Source: an uncultured Eubacteriales bacterium (GTDB lineage Bacteria > Bacillota > Clostridia > Oscillospirales > CAG-272). From it: 62,074 bases of DNA. The stretch is taken from contig CAKRTQ010000015.1 in the NCBI GenBank assembly GCA_934402395.1, positions 1 through 62,074 of the forward strand. Reading direction: 5' to 3'. Positions 15,730 to 24,409 of this stretch are shown here, piece after piece. Made by a program: the position numbers and the translations under genes. The notes beneath the pieces are model-generated. The model ran no database searches, was not told where the DNA came from, and saw only the letters and a program-made list of their open reading frames with translations. Every line of letters starts with the position of its first letter. Positions within the stretch are counted from its first letter, which is position 1.

Positions 15730-16224
15730 ATGTCATTATTCAGAGAAGATCGCGGCACGCTTCTGTCGGTCGCGGACGGACGCGCGATCCCGCTTGCCGA
15801 TGTGCCGGACGAAGCATTCGCCTCGGGCATGCTCGGCTCAGGCTTTGCGGTAGAGCCGTCGGGCGGGACGATATACAGTCCCGTTGACGGAGTGGTGGAG
15901 GGAGTCGCCGACACACGCCACGCCTACACAATACGCTCGGAGGACGGACTTGACGTGCTCGTCCACATAGGCGTTGACACGGTAAAGCTCGGCGGCGCCG
16001 GATTTTTGCCCCTTGTCGGCACGGGCGACCGCGTAAATGCCGGAGATGCCATTGCACGCGCCGACCTCGGAATTATCCGCGCGGCGGGATGCACCGCCGT
16101 AACGCCGGTGCTCGTTGCCAACAGCGAAGAGCTTGACGGCGTAAAATTAAAATTCGGCAACGTTACCGGCGGCAGAAGCGCCGTGCTGACATACAAAAGA
16201 AAGGCAAGGAAAAAACAAAAATGA
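15730..16224 (+). CDS. crr: PTS glucose-type IIA component
   Basis: A 164-residue EIIA of the Glc family. The two active-site histidines are His64 (TRHAYTI) and His79 (VLVHIGVDTV); the SPVDGVV loop is also conserved. It receives phosphate from HPr and passes it to the IIB domain encoded next. AGAGAGG is about 7 nt upstream of the ATG at 15730. The 3' end overlaps the IICB gene by 4 bp. The C-terminus carries an additional basic tail (YKRKARKKQK) that is not needed for the fold. Confidence 0.93.
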   Translation: MSLFREDRGTLLSVADGRAIPLADVPDEAFASGMLGSGFAVEPSGGTIYSPVDGVVEGVADTRHAYTIRSEDGLDVLVHIGVDTVKLGGAGFLPLVGTGDRVNAGDAIARADLGIIRAAGCTAVTPVLVANSEELDGVKLKFGNVTGGRSAVLTYKRKARKKQK

Positions 16225-17909
16225 ATTCAACCGCCAACGCGCCCGCGCGCGGGCGCGACTCACGGCTTTTCGGCGTGCTTCAGCGCGTGGGACGCTCGTT
16301 TATGCTGCCGATAGCCCTTTTGCCGATAGCCGGACTTTTGCTCGGCATAGGTTCATCGCTTACGAACACGGCAATGATATCGGCTTATCACCTTGAGTCG
16401 ATACTCGGCGAGGGAACGCCGCTCGGCTCGGTGCTGAGGGTGCTCTCGGACGTCGGGTCGATCATTTTTGCGAATCTGCCGATCCTTTTTGCCATGGGCG
16501 TTGCCCTCGGCATGGCGGAAAATGAAAAAGCCACCGCAACGCTTGCGGCGGCAATATCGTTTTTTGTCATGCATGAGACCATCCATTCGCTGCTTGAAAT
16601 CACCGGCAGAATAAACGACAACTCGCTCCCCGAGGGGTCGATATCCGATGTTGTGGGCATAACCTCGCTCGAAATGGGCGTTTTCGGCGGTATAATCGTG
16701 GGACTCGGCGTTGCCGCGCTGCACAACCGCTTTTACAAGATACGTCTGCCTGGCGTGATATCGTTTTTCGGCGGAACGCGGTTCGTTCCCATAATTTCGA
16801 CCGTAACGTACACCGCCGTCGGCGTGCTTATGTTTTTTGTCTGGCCGTATATCCAGACTGCCATTTACGCCCTCGGCGGGCTCGTGCGCAGCTCCGGCTA
16901 TGTCGGAACGCTCGTGTATGGGTTCATTGAGCGCATACTCATTCCCTTCGGGCTTCATCACGTTTTTTATCTTCCCTTCTGGCAGACCGGACTCGGCGGC
17001 ACGGCAATGATAGACGGCAGTCTTGTGGCAGGTGCGCAGAATATCTTCTTTGCCGAGCTCGCCTCGCCCTCAACAAGTGTTTTTTCGGTCGAAGCCACGC
17101 GTTTTATGGCGGGAAAATTCCCGTTTATGATCTTCGGACTTCCCGGAATGGCACTTGCGATGTACCGCCTTGCGCGCCCGGAAAAGAAAAAGGCAGCGGG
17201 CGGACTCCTCCTTTCCGCCGCGCTGACAGCGATGCTGACCGGCATTACCGAGCCGCTTGAATTCACCTTTTTGTTTGTTGCGCCGTCGATGTATTTCATA
17301 CATTCGCTGCTCGCGGGCGTGTCGTATATGCTCATGCACGTTCTTCGCGTCGGAGTCGGAATGACCTTTTCCGGCGGTATAATCGACTTTTTGCTTTTCG
17401 GCGTGCTTCAGGGACAGAAAAAAACCAACTGGATAATGATACCCGTGGTCGGGATCGTATACTTTGCGGTATACTACCTGCTTTTCGGATTCATGATAAA
17501 GAAGTTCAACTTTATAACGCCGGGACGCGAGCTTGACGGCAGCGAGGTAAAGCTTTACACCCGCGCCGACTATGAGGGCAAAAAGCATCGCGCCGGGGGG
17601 CGCGCCGGTGACGCTCCGCCCGCCGAGCCGGAGCTTTCCGACGCTGATGTGGGTCTTGAATCCACCTCATCGCTGATCCTGCGCGGTCTCGGCGGCAGGG
17701 AAAACATCGATAACATCGACGCCTGCGCCACGCGGCTGCGCGTGACTGTGAAAAATGCGGAGCTTGTGACCGATGCATTGCTGAAAAAAAGCGGCGCGGC
17801 GGGCGTGATAAGGCGCGGCGACGGCGTTCAGGTGGTCTACGGTCCGCAGGTGTCGGTGATAAAAAGCGAGCTTGAAGAATATATAGGCGAGCTTTCCGGC
17901 GACAGCTGA
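16221..17909 (+). CDS. ptsG: PTS glucose/N-acetylglucosamine-type IICB transporter
   Basis: A 562-residue membrane permease. The IIC domain (about 18-435) holds roughly ten hydrophobic segments, with family motifs GLHHVFYLPFW and GITEPLEFTFLF. A soluble linker leads to the IIB domain (about 485-560) with the phosphorylated Cys in NIDACATRLRV. Family members import and phosphorylate glucose, GlcNAc, glucosamine or maltose-type sugars; specificity cannot be fixed from sequence alone. Overlap with crr by 4 bp indicates coupled translation. Transcription ends in the palindromic element at 17911-18144. A ptsG symbol is used in the broad family sense. Confidence 0.88.
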   Translation: MNSTANAPARGRDSRLFGVLQRVGRSFMLPIALLPIAGLLLGIGSSLTNTAMISAYHLESILGEGTPLGSVLRVLSDVGSIIFANLPILFAMGVALGMAENEKATATLAAAISFFVMHETIHSLLEITGRINDNSLPEGSISDVVGITSLEMGVFGGIIVGLGVAALHNRFYKIRLPGVISFFGGTRFVPIISTVTYTAVGVLMFFVWPYIQTAIYALGGLVRSSGYVGTLVYGFIERILIPFGLHHVFYLPFWQTGLGGTAMIDGSLVAGAQNIFFAELASPSTSVFSVEATRFMAGKFPFMIFGLPGMALAMYRLARPEKKKAAGGLLLSAALTAMLTGITEPLEFTFLFVAPSMYFIHSLLAGVSYMLMHVLRVGVGMTFSGGIIDFLLFGVLQGQKKTNWIMIPVVGIVYFAVYYLLFGFMIKKFNFITPGRELDGSEVKLYTRADYEGKKHRAGGRAGDAPPAEPELSDADVGLESTSSLILRGLGGRENIDNIDACATRLRVTVKNAELVTDALLKKSGAAGVIRRGDGVQVVYGPQVSVIKSELEEYIGELSGDS

Positions 17910-17910
17910 C

Positions 17911-18144
17911 GGCGGTGTTCAGCCGCCGGGAACAAGTCGTCGGGGGTGTTAAAAACTCAATGTTTTTAACACCCCCACAAAAATGCCGGTCGGGGTTCCG
18001 GCATTTTTGATGCGAGCTTGGTCGGTTTTGCCCGCAGTATCTGTGTTTTTTTCGGTTTTATCGGAGGCAAAACGGCGGTGTTCAGCCGCCGAGAACAAGT
18101 CGTCGGGGGTGTAAAAAAACTCATTTGAGTTTTTTTACACCCCC
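17911..18144. repeat. Composite palindromic intergenic element (reverse orientation)
   Basis: Order on the plus strand: a partial body (17911-17941, hairpin GGCGG/CCGCC), hairpin A (perfect 15-bp stem 17942-17956 with 17962-17976), a full body (17977-18104) containing AAAAATGCCGG paired with CCGGCATTTTT, then a second hairpin A (perfect 19-bp stem 18105-18123 with 18126-18144). The same order in reverse complement occurs at 47115-47347. It separates the convergent ptsG and acyl-CoA synthetase genes and supplies terminators for both. Confidence 0.88.
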
Positions 18145-18161
18145 TTTTCCCATCCCCCTAC

Positions 18162-19856
18162 TCAGACTCTTGCAAGCTTACGGCGATATTCCGCCTCGGC
18201 TTCCTCGGCTATGCCCATACGCTTGATCTTGCGTGAGGAATTCTTCGGAAATTCGGTTGGTCTGACGATATACATGGTTATCCGTTTGTAATGCTGAACG
18301 GTGTTGTTGACCTCATCCACCGCGCGGGTGAACTCAGCGTCGATCTGCCCCTGCGTGTAACCCTTGCCGTAGGTCTCAACGAACGCCGCATCGTCGGGAT
18401 GGAGTATCGCCACGATATCCCACGCGCCGCGCGACTCGTTGAAATAGCCGACCACGACCGCCTCGGCAATATACGGATTGCGGCAGAGATATGTCTCAAG
18501 CTCCTCGGGGAAGATGTTTTTTCCGCCGGGGGTGACAATGACATTCTTTTTTCTGCCCGTTATGTGAAGGAACCCGTCGCTGTCAATATATCCGAGATCC
18601 CCCGTATAGAACCAGCCGTCGCGTATGACCTCGGCGGTAAGCTCCGGCGCGCGGAAATATCCCAGCATGACGTTATCGCCCTTGTAGCGTATCTCGCCCG
18701 TGCCGTCGTCCTGCACATCGTATATATCAAGCACGCCGTTCGGCGTGGCAAGACCTGCCGAATCGTCGCGGTAATAGTCGTCCTTGTTGACGGCGGCAAG
18801 CGGAGAGCACTCGGTAAGTCCGTAGCCCTGGATCGCAAGCAGACCGAAATCACGCAGTCCGCGCATCACTTCGGGGTCTGCGGCGGCTCCGCCGCAGATG
18901 AACATTCTGATCCTGCCGCCGAGAGAATCGTGTATTTCGGCAAACACGCGGCGTTTCATTCCCAGTCCCGCGTGACGGGTGAGCTTTATCGCGTTTCTGA
19001 CCTTTTTCTCGATCCCCTTTCGGCGGATATTCATCCATATCTTGCGGTAAATCGTTTCAAGCAGTATCGGTACGCAGCAGACGATAGTCGGGCGCACCTC
19101 CTGCATATTGCGCGTAATGTAGCGCAGTCCCTCCGAAAACGCCACGCAGCAGCCGCGCGTGAGCGGGAAGAGAAAGCCGCAGGTGCATTCATACACATGG
19201 TGCATCGGCAAAATAGACAGAAAGACCTCCTCCGGTCCGATATATGCCATATGCGCAACCTCGCTTATGCAGAAGCAGATGTTGCGGTGCGACAGCATTA
19301 CGCCCTTGGACGTTCCGGTAGTACCGGAGGTGAAGATAAGAGCGGTCATGGCATCGGGGTCGATGTATGAGCGCAGGTATTCCCTCTCGCCGTTGAGCAG
19401 ACGCTCGCGCCCCGCATCAATAAGCGCGGCAATGTCGTCAAATGAATATTTCTGAATGTCCTCAGGCAGGGCAGATACCTTCGCGGCAAGTCGCGGCGAA
19501 TAGAATATCGCTCCAGCCTCGCATATTGAGGCAATGTTGCACAGCTCCTCGGCGGGAAGCTCCTTGTCCACCGGCACTATCACGCCGAGTCCCGAAACGG
19601 TCGCAATATATACGGTCGCCCAGTCAAGGCAGTTATCGCCCGTAACTATTATGCGCCGTCCGGCAAGCCCCCGCGCCCACAGCTCGGTGCCGAGCGCCTC
19701 GTACATATCGCGGAAGCGCGAATATGTTACAGCCTTGTATTCGCCGTCCGTTTTCTGCATAAACGCCGGGCGTTCGCCGTAAAGGCGTTCGCTGGCGCGC
19801 AGCGCGGAACGGATATTTTCGATTTTTCTGCTTTCATGGTATTTTATCTTTGGCAT
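18162..19856 (-). CDS. AMP-forming acyl-CoA synthetase (long-chain type)
   Basis: A 564-residue ANL-superfamily ligase. ATP-binding motif TSGTTGTSKGVMLSHRN, A5 motif GYGLTECSPL, A7 YTGDLGYIDSDG and A8 HITGRKKN are intact. It is expected to activate a carboxylic acid to an acyl-adenylate and then to acyl-CoA. The central region with VYECTCGFLFPL resembles long-chain fatty acid ligases, but the substrate is not certain. The ATG at 19856 has GGAGG 6 nt upstream, better than the longer start at 19904. It follows mtnN by 62 nt on the same strand and may be the last gene of that operon. Confidence 0.9.
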   Translation of the reverse strand: MPKIKYHESRKIENIRSALRASERLYGERPAFMQKTDGEYKAVTYSRFRDMYEALGTELWARGLAGRRIIVTGDNCLDWATVYIATVSGLGVIVPVDKELPAEELCNIASICEAGAIFYSPRLAAKVSALPEDIQKYSFDDIAALIDAGRERLLNGEREYLRSYIDPDAMTALIFTSGTTGTSKGVMLSHRNICFCISEVAHMAYIGPEEVFLSILPMHHVYECTCGFLFPLTRGCCVAFSEGLRYITRNMQEVRPTIVCCVPILLETIYRKIWMNIRRKGIEKKVRNAIKLTRHAGLGMKRRVFAEIHDSLGGRIRMFICGGAAADPEVMRGLRDFGLLAIQGYGLTECSPLAAVNKDDYYRDDSAGLATPNGVLDIYDVQDDGTGEIRYKGDNVMLGYFRAPELTAEVIRDGWFYTGDLGYIDSDGFLHITGRKKNVIVTPGGKNIFPEELETYLCRNPYIAEAVVVGYFNESRGAWDIVAILHPDDAAFVETYGKGYTQGQIDAEFTRAVDEVNNTVQHYKRITMYIVRPTEFPKNSSRKIKRMGIAEEAEAEYRRKLARV

Positions 19857-19918
19857 GACGAACCTCCGGATGATCGCTGTCTGCCCCGGTACGCGCCGGA
19901 ACAAATGCTATCTGTCAC

Positions 19919-20620
19919 TTATAACTTTATATTTTCAATTGCACCGAGCAAAAGCTTTGCCGCGCGGTCGGCGCTCTCCTCGGCAAACCGGTCAAAGCTT
20001 TCGGGAGCCGAGCCGTCGGCAAGGTCGGACACCGAGCGGAGCACCGCGAACGGAACGCCGAAGGCATACGCCACCTGCGCCATTGCCGCGCCCTCCATTT
20101 CGCACACATCGGCTCCGAACGCGCCGCGTATATCGGCGCGCGCTTCACTGCTCGACACAAACTTGTCGCCCGAGGCGATTATCCCGCGCCGGCAGGCAAT
20201 GCCGAGAGAGGCGGCGGTGCTGACAAGCAGATCGGTCACCGCTCTGTCTGTCGGCAGCATGATCAGCTCCTCGCCATCGGGGTAAAATACCGTTCCGCGC
20301 GCGTCTCCCATAATGCCGTAATCAAGGTCGTGTGTGCAAAGCGCCGTTGCCGCTATCATCTCGCCCACCGAAAGGTCCGGGGCAAGTCCGCCGCCGACGC
20401 CGATGTTGATGATCACCGAGGGACGGTACCTTTCAATTATCACCGTTGCGGCGGTCGCGGCGTTGACCTTTCCCACGCCGCACCGGGCAAGAACACAGTC
20501 GCGCCCCGCTATTTTGCCCGTATAGTATGTATGTTTTCCCGTTTTTTCGCTTTCAACCCCGGTCATTGCCGAAAGAAGCAGCGATATTTCGCAATCCATT
20601 GCGCCGATTATTGCTATCAT
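19919..20620 (-). CDS. mtnN: 5'-methylthioadenosine/S-adenosylhomocysteine nucleosidase
   Basis: A 233-residue nucleosidase of the Pfs family that removes adenine from MTA and SAH. The catalytic Glu is in IGAMDCEISLL near residue 10, and the purine-binding Asp is in SVSDLADG; CEMEGAAMAQ is the Met/Glu substrate-binding motif. The ATG at 20620 follows GGGGGAT. It lies 13 nt after luxS, so the two consecutive steps of SAH detoxification (SAH to S-ribosylhomocysteine to homocysteine plus DPD) are made from one transcript. Confidence 0.94.
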   Translation of the reverse strand: MIAIIGAMDCEISLLLSAMTGVESEKTGKHTYYTGKIAGRDCVLARCGVGKVNAATAATVIIERYRPSVIINIGVGGGLAPDLSVGEMIAATALCTHDLDYGIMGDARGTVFYPDGEELIMLPTDRAVTDLLVSTAASLGIACRRGIIASGDKFVSSSEARADIRGAFGADVCEMEGAAMAQVAYAFGVPFAVLRSVSDLADGSAPESFDRFAEESADRAAKLLLGAIENIKL

Positions 20621-20633
20621 ATTATCCCCCGGA

Positions 20634-21137
20634 TCAGAGTCCGCTCTCCTGTTTTTCGTACTCAAAGCTTTGCGGGTGTGAGTCAAGCACCGCAAGATAT
20701 TTTTCTGCCTCGCTTTTTGCGGCGGCAAGTGAAAGGCAGCGGTAATTGCCGCATTCGCGCCGGTGCGCGCCGGGGACTGCCCCCGTATGCTCCGAAATTG
20801 CCACCAACGCCCTGCTCAACGCGTCGAGGACAGCCGCGTTGAGCGCATCCGAACTCTCGCCCGGCTCCTGTCTTACGATGAGATAAAAGCCTGTGCGGCA
20901 GCCCATCGGACCCACATATATCACACGCCCGCCCATCGCGCCCGAACGCATATATGTCGCCAGCATGTGCTCAAGCGAATGCATGGCGAGAGGCGTCATA
21001 TAATCGCCGTCGTTGGGGCGGCGCATACGAAGGTCATATGTCACCGCGTCACCGTCAACGCGGCTGACGTATAACCCGGGAACAAGACGGTCGTGATCGA
21101 CCGCAAAGCTGCGAATGCGCGGCATTTTTTCCGACAT
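20634..21137 (-). CDS. luxS: S-ribosylhomocysteine lyase LuxS
   Basis: A 167-residue metalloenzyme. The metal ligands are in HSLEH (His53, His57) and in the ECGNYRC segment, the catalytic Cys is Cys80 in GPMGCRTGFYL, and the general base is Glu56. It cleaves S-ribosylhomocysteine to homocysteine and 4,5-dihydroxy-2,3-pentanedione, the AI-2 precursor. The gene sits 1 nt after the DUF6106-like gene and 13 nt before mtnN. Whether AI-2 is used as a signal here cannot be judged; the metabolic role is secure. Confidence 0.96.
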   Translation of the reverse strand: MSEKMPRIRSFAVDHDRLVPGLYVSRVDGDAVTYDLRMRRPNDGDYMTPLAMHSLEHMLATYMRSGAMGGRVIYVGPMGCRTGFYLIVRQEPGESSDALNAAVLDALSRALVAISEHTGAVPGAHRRECGNYRCLSLAAAKSEAEKYLAVLDSHPQSFEYEKQESGL

Positions 21138-21138
21138 A

Positions 21139-21693
21139 TCAGTACCTCACCTTTGACATCACGGTCGCGCCGGGATTGTAAAAGCGGCATATTTTGAGCA
21201 TCTGAGAGGTCGCTTCAAAATAAAACACGCATTTTTCCTTCTCCTCGTTGCGGATAAGCATAAAGTACCCATCCTCCGCATCCTCTGCGGAAAGCGCACT
21301 GTATGTCTTTTCGGGTTCGAAATATTTAATCTTGCCGCGGTTTGCGTCGTCGTTCGGCGCGATAAGCTCGGCATCCTTTATCATGAATTCAAGCATTTTC
21401 TTGCGCGAACGTCCGCCGTAGATCTTGCAGAAGGTCACGCGTCCCGAAACCACGGTGTATTCGTATTCGACCGACACGTAACGCCATGTGAAGAAAACGA
21501 GCATCCATGTGGCAATGGCGAGGAATGTACACATTGCCGCAAGCAGCGGTCCTGCCTTCGACATTGACGTTATGACAAGCGCTGCTATCGGGAAAAGAAT
21601 GTAGAGCGCGATAAGTCCCGCGCGGCGTGCGCGCAGCTTGGGTGTTTTTTTCTCTGCTACAACATATTCGTAGGGTGCTGTGATGTCCTGCAT
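21139..21693 (-). CDS. DUF6106-like membrane protein
   Basis: A 184-residue protein with a polar N-terminus, two transmembrane helices (about 27-45 and 50-70) joined by a short loop, then a soluble domain (about 72-184) rich in beta strands (YEYTVVSGRVTFCKIYGGR). This layout resembles the clostridial DUF6106 family, which has no known function; the assignment is from memory of the pattern. The C-terminal domain should face the cytoplasm. It is packed between the GH13 lipoprotein gene (17 nt upstream) and luxS (1 nt downstream). Confidence 0.75.
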   Translation of the reverse strand: MQDITAPYEYVVAEKKTPKLRARRAGLIALYILFPIAALVITSMSKAGPLLAAMCTFLAIATWMLVFFTWRYVSVEYEYTVVSGRVTFCKIYGGRSRKKMLEFMIKDAELIAPNDDANRGKIKYFEPEKTYSALSAEDAEDGYFMLIRNEEKEKCVFYFEATSQMLKICRFYNPGATVMSKVRY

Positions 21694-21710
21694 TGTTATT
21701 ACCTGTACCT

Positions 21711-23657
21711 TTACGCTTTTTCAACAAGATAAACTCCAACATATCCTGCCGGAAGCACTGCGCGGAACGTCCCGATCTCGCCCGCGGTCCCGGCGGCTAT
21801 CACCTTGCCGCTCATAAGATCGGTCACCGTGTATTTTTCCGCTTCGCCAAGACCGCATTCGGCAAACGGCACCGTCACGCTGCCCGCCGCGATGCCTGCG
21901 GGATCGTTGTTTGCAACGACGAGAACGGCTTTGCCGTCCGCGTAGCGCGCATATGCGCCGAGCGTGCCGAATCCCTCCGTTGTAACAGCAGTGATGTTGG
22001 AGTCACGGTGATCGTCAGCCCAATACTCAAAAATATCCGAATATGTACGTCTTATCTTCACGTACCGCCTGACATCTTCAAGAAAGAACGCCTTTTCGGG
22101 GTTATTGACCTCGGAATAGTTTACCGGCAGATCGTAAATCACCGCCGGCTTCCACGATGCGTTGAACTCATCGCCCATATACCAGAGCGGTATGAACGGG
22201 GCAAGAATGGCGGCATAGCCTATCTTTGCGCGGCTGCCCTTGACCGAACGCTTCTGAAAATCGTGATTTGTGATGCAGTTGGTGTAATATTTGCCGCGTC
22301 CGACCGTGGCGGCATCCTTCTGACCGCCTTCGTAGCCAAGTCCCTCGCCGGTCTTTACCGAGGTTACAAGATCAAGGTAGCCGTCGGTGAAAAAGTTCAC
22401 CGGGTTCTGATAGTACCCGCCGCGCGTCATGGCTGAGTATTTCAGCACGCCGTCCTGCTCAAAATCGTATGTGCGCGAGCGGTCGCTGCCGTCCTCGGAA
22501 ATGATTATGATGTATTTCCCCTTTGCGGCAAGGCGGGAACGTATCTCGCCGTAAATATCGTACCCGGTAATGCCCGGCTCGCAATCGCAGCGGTAGCCGT
22601 CGGCGCCCGTTTTAATGATATTTTCCACGCAGGTGGAAATGAACCACTCGCGCAGCTCGGCATTCTTCCAGTTGAAAGCTGCGTTGTTCCAGAGCGATCC
22701 GGAAAACCAGCCGGGGTGTTCGACCGTCAGGCGCGTGTCGTACATAACGCCCCATGTGATTATATCAAGGAAAATATAAACGCCCTTTGAGTGCGCGTAA
22801 TCGACAAAATCACGCACGGCGTCCCAGCCGTCGCCGTCTGTGCCCGAAAAAACGGGATCGACTCTGTCCGGTCCGGTGTTTCCGTAGCCGTTGCCGCCGG
22901 CACTGCGCTCGTATATCGGCACGAGCCAGATGCCGTTTACGCCGATGTTGGCGTAAAAATCGACCAGCGCACGCGATTTTTCAAGCGTACCGCCGATAGA
23001 CGCCGTGTCCGGCCGCAGCTCGACCATCACGAGCGACTCCACCCACTCGGGCGTCATTATGCTGCCCGACGCGTTGCCCGCGACAAGCTTTACCTTGTCT
23101 GTGGGAATGTATGAAAGAAGCGATGAATTGTCGGTGGCGTCGGTCTTATGGGTGTAGGACATACCGATCTCCTCCCCGACCGTAAGTTCTCCGCCGGTCT
23201 TTGCCGCCGCGCCCGAGCAGGCGGAAGCACAAAAGGCATATATCGCGCGGCGCAGAGCATCGTCGAGACCGCCCGTCAGCGTGATATTTCCGGTATCGGG
23301 GTCAAAATCCACCGAATAATCGGTGCGTTCGCCATCGTATTTCAGTTCGATATAGGGCTCGGCAGTATCCGAAAGCTCAAGCCGCGCGCCGTAAAGGGCA
23401 AAAAACAGATCGTTCATCGACTCGATATCCGAAGCGCTGCCGGTCTTTACGAGTCTGTCGGCGCGTATTGAATATTTCGATTTTCCGTCCGCTATCACCA
23501 CAGCGCGCTCCGGCGACTCCGCCCCGGTGTCCGCGGTGCTGTCATTGCTGCCAGGGTCTCTGCCGCAGGCTGCAAAAAAGGGCAGTCCCATGCAAAGGGC
23601 AAGCACTGCCGACACCGAGCGCAGGCAGAGTGCCGGGAGATTCTTTTTGGTTTTCAT
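21711..23657 (-). CDS. GH13 alpha-amylase-family lipoprotein
   Basis: A 648-residue exported lipoprotein: signal peptide with lipobox FFAAC (Cys31), then a Ser/Thr/Asp linker. An N-terminal accessory domain (about 50-165) precedes a GH13 barrel. Nucleophile region GADGYRCDCEPG, acid/base region IIIISEDGSD and region IV CITNHDF are recognisable; region I (IFLDIITWGVMYD) is divergent from the usual DxVxNH. A C-terminal beta domain (about 560-648) ends the protein. It is expected to act on alpha-glucans at the cell surface, but active-site divergence leaves the substrate open. A perfect-spacing promoter lies upstream. It heads an apparent operon with luxS and mtnN, an odd companion set. Confidence 0.85.
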   Translation of the reverse strand: MKTKKNLPALCLRSVSAVLALCMGLPFFAACGRDPGSNDSTADTGAESPERAVVIADGKSKYSIRADRLVKTGSASDIESMNDLFFALYGARLELSDTAEPYIELKYDGERTDYSVDFDPDTGNITLTGGLDDALRRAIYAFCASACSGAAAKTGGELTVGEEIGMSYTHKTDATDNSSLLSYIPTDKVKLVAGNASGSIMTPEWVESLVMVELRPDTASIGGTLEKSRALVDFYANIGVNGIWLVPIYERSAGGNGYGNTGPDRVDPVFSGTDGDGWDAVRDFVDYAHSKGVYIFLDIITWGVMYDTRLTVEHPGWFSGSLWNNAAFNWKNAELREWFISTCVENIIKTGADGYRCDCEPGITGYDIYGEIRSRLAAKGKYIIIISEDGSDRSRTYDFEQDGVLKYSAMTRGGYYQNPVNFFTDGYLDLVTSVKTGEGLGYEGGQKDAATVGRGKYYTNCITNHDFQKRSVKGSRAKIGYAAILAPFIPLWYMGDEFNASWKPAVIYDLPVNYSEVNNPEKAFFLEDVRRYVKIRRTYSDIFEYWADDHRDSNITAVTTEGFGTLGAYARYADGKAVLVVANNDPAGIAAGSVTVPFAECGLGEAEKYTVTDLMSGKVIAAGTAGEIGTFRAVLPAGYVGVYLVEKA

Positions 23658-23722
23658 AGATGCTGATCCTCGTTCGTGCGTATTTTTTCGTGCATTCAGC
23701 CGTCTTTGATTCTCTACATTAG

Positions 23723-23751
23723 ATTATAACCGACTCCGGCGTCTGTGTCAA
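23723..23751 (-). promoter_or_regulatory. Promoter of the GH13-DUF6106-luxS-mtnN unit
   Basis: On the minus strand TTGACA (23751-23746) and TATAAT (23728-23723) are both perfect with a 17-bp spacer, 66 bp upstream of the GH13 start. Confidence 0.85.
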
Positions 23752-23770
23752 CCTTTATTTATGTACAAAT

Positions 23771-23810
23771 AATCAAAAAAGCGGACGCATGACCGTCCGC
23801 TTTTTTGATT
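23771..23810 (-). terminator. Terminator of secG
   Basis: A perfect 17-bp stem (23771-23787 with 23794-23810) ends in a T-run on the minus strand directly after secG. Confidence 0.85.
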
Positions 23811-23819
23811 GGTTTCAGC

Positions 23820-24068
23820 TCAGGAAACTATAACGTACATGATAATGACCGTGACCGCAAAAACGGCGGCAACGATAGGTGTGATAACGTTAAGAAGATT
23901 GTCAAGTCTGCTTCCCTTTTTCTTGCCGAGGAATGTTGTTGAGTCGGCACCGCCCGCGATTGCGCCGGAAAGCCGCTTGTCTCCGCCGGACTGAAGAAGC
24001 ACGGCGACCACAAGAAAGAGAGCCATGACCAGAAGAACAATGCCCATAACGATTTCAAAAACTGTCAT
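23820..24068 (-). CDS. secG: Preprotein translocase subunit SecG
   Basis: An 82-residue SecG with two hydrophobic segments (about 4-24 and 60-80) and the family motif VLLQSGGDKRLSGAIAGGAD, followed by TTFLGKKKGSRLD in the loop. It is an auxiliary, topology-flexible part of the SecYEG translocon. It is monocistronic: promoter at 24163-24192 and terminator at 23771-23810. The unusual SecE of the same translocon is encoded at 30747-31244. Confidence 0.95.
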   Translation of the reverse strand: MTVFEIVMGIVLLVMALFLVVAVLLQSGGDKRLSGAIAGGADSTTFLGKKKGSRLDNLLNVITPIVAAVFAVTVIIMYVIVS

Positions 24069-24162
24069 TTATGTGTCCTCCGATTTTATGATACCCGCCC
24101 CGTCGCGTCCGTTTTTCTTCGCTGAAATCTCAGACGGCGGAGCGATCCGATGCGTAGTCTTA

Positions 24163-24192
24163 ATTATATCATGCCGCACACTGTTTTGTCAA
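24163..24192 (-). promoter_or_regulatory. Promoter of secG
   Basis: Minus strand: TTGACA (24192-24187) and TATAAT (24168-24163), 18-bp spacer. Together with the plus-strand promoter at 24297-24325 it explains most of the 340-bp gap 24069-24409; nothing else is evident there. Confidence 0.8.
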
Positions 24193-24296
24193 TACTTTTT
24201 TTAAAATCCGACGGTTTTTTTATTCATGCCCGCGCTGACTTTTTGCGCCCACACTGCCCTTTCTCAATAATTGTCCGCTTTTTCACTAAAAATGTC

Positions 24297-24325
24297 TTGA
24301 AAGTTCGCATTAATTGTCTTATAAT
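24297..24325 (+). promoter_or_regulatory. Promoter of the isomerase/lipoprotein/dehydrogenase cluster
   Basis: TTGAAA (24297-24302) and TATAAT (24320-24325) with a 17-bp spacer, 84 bp before the ATG at 24410. Confidence 0.75.
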
Positions 24326-24409
24326 ATAACTAAACAAATATAGTTCGGCGCAGAGGCACCACCGCCCCGATATCTTTTTACGCGCCGACCGAAAGGATTG
24401 GTGAAACAC

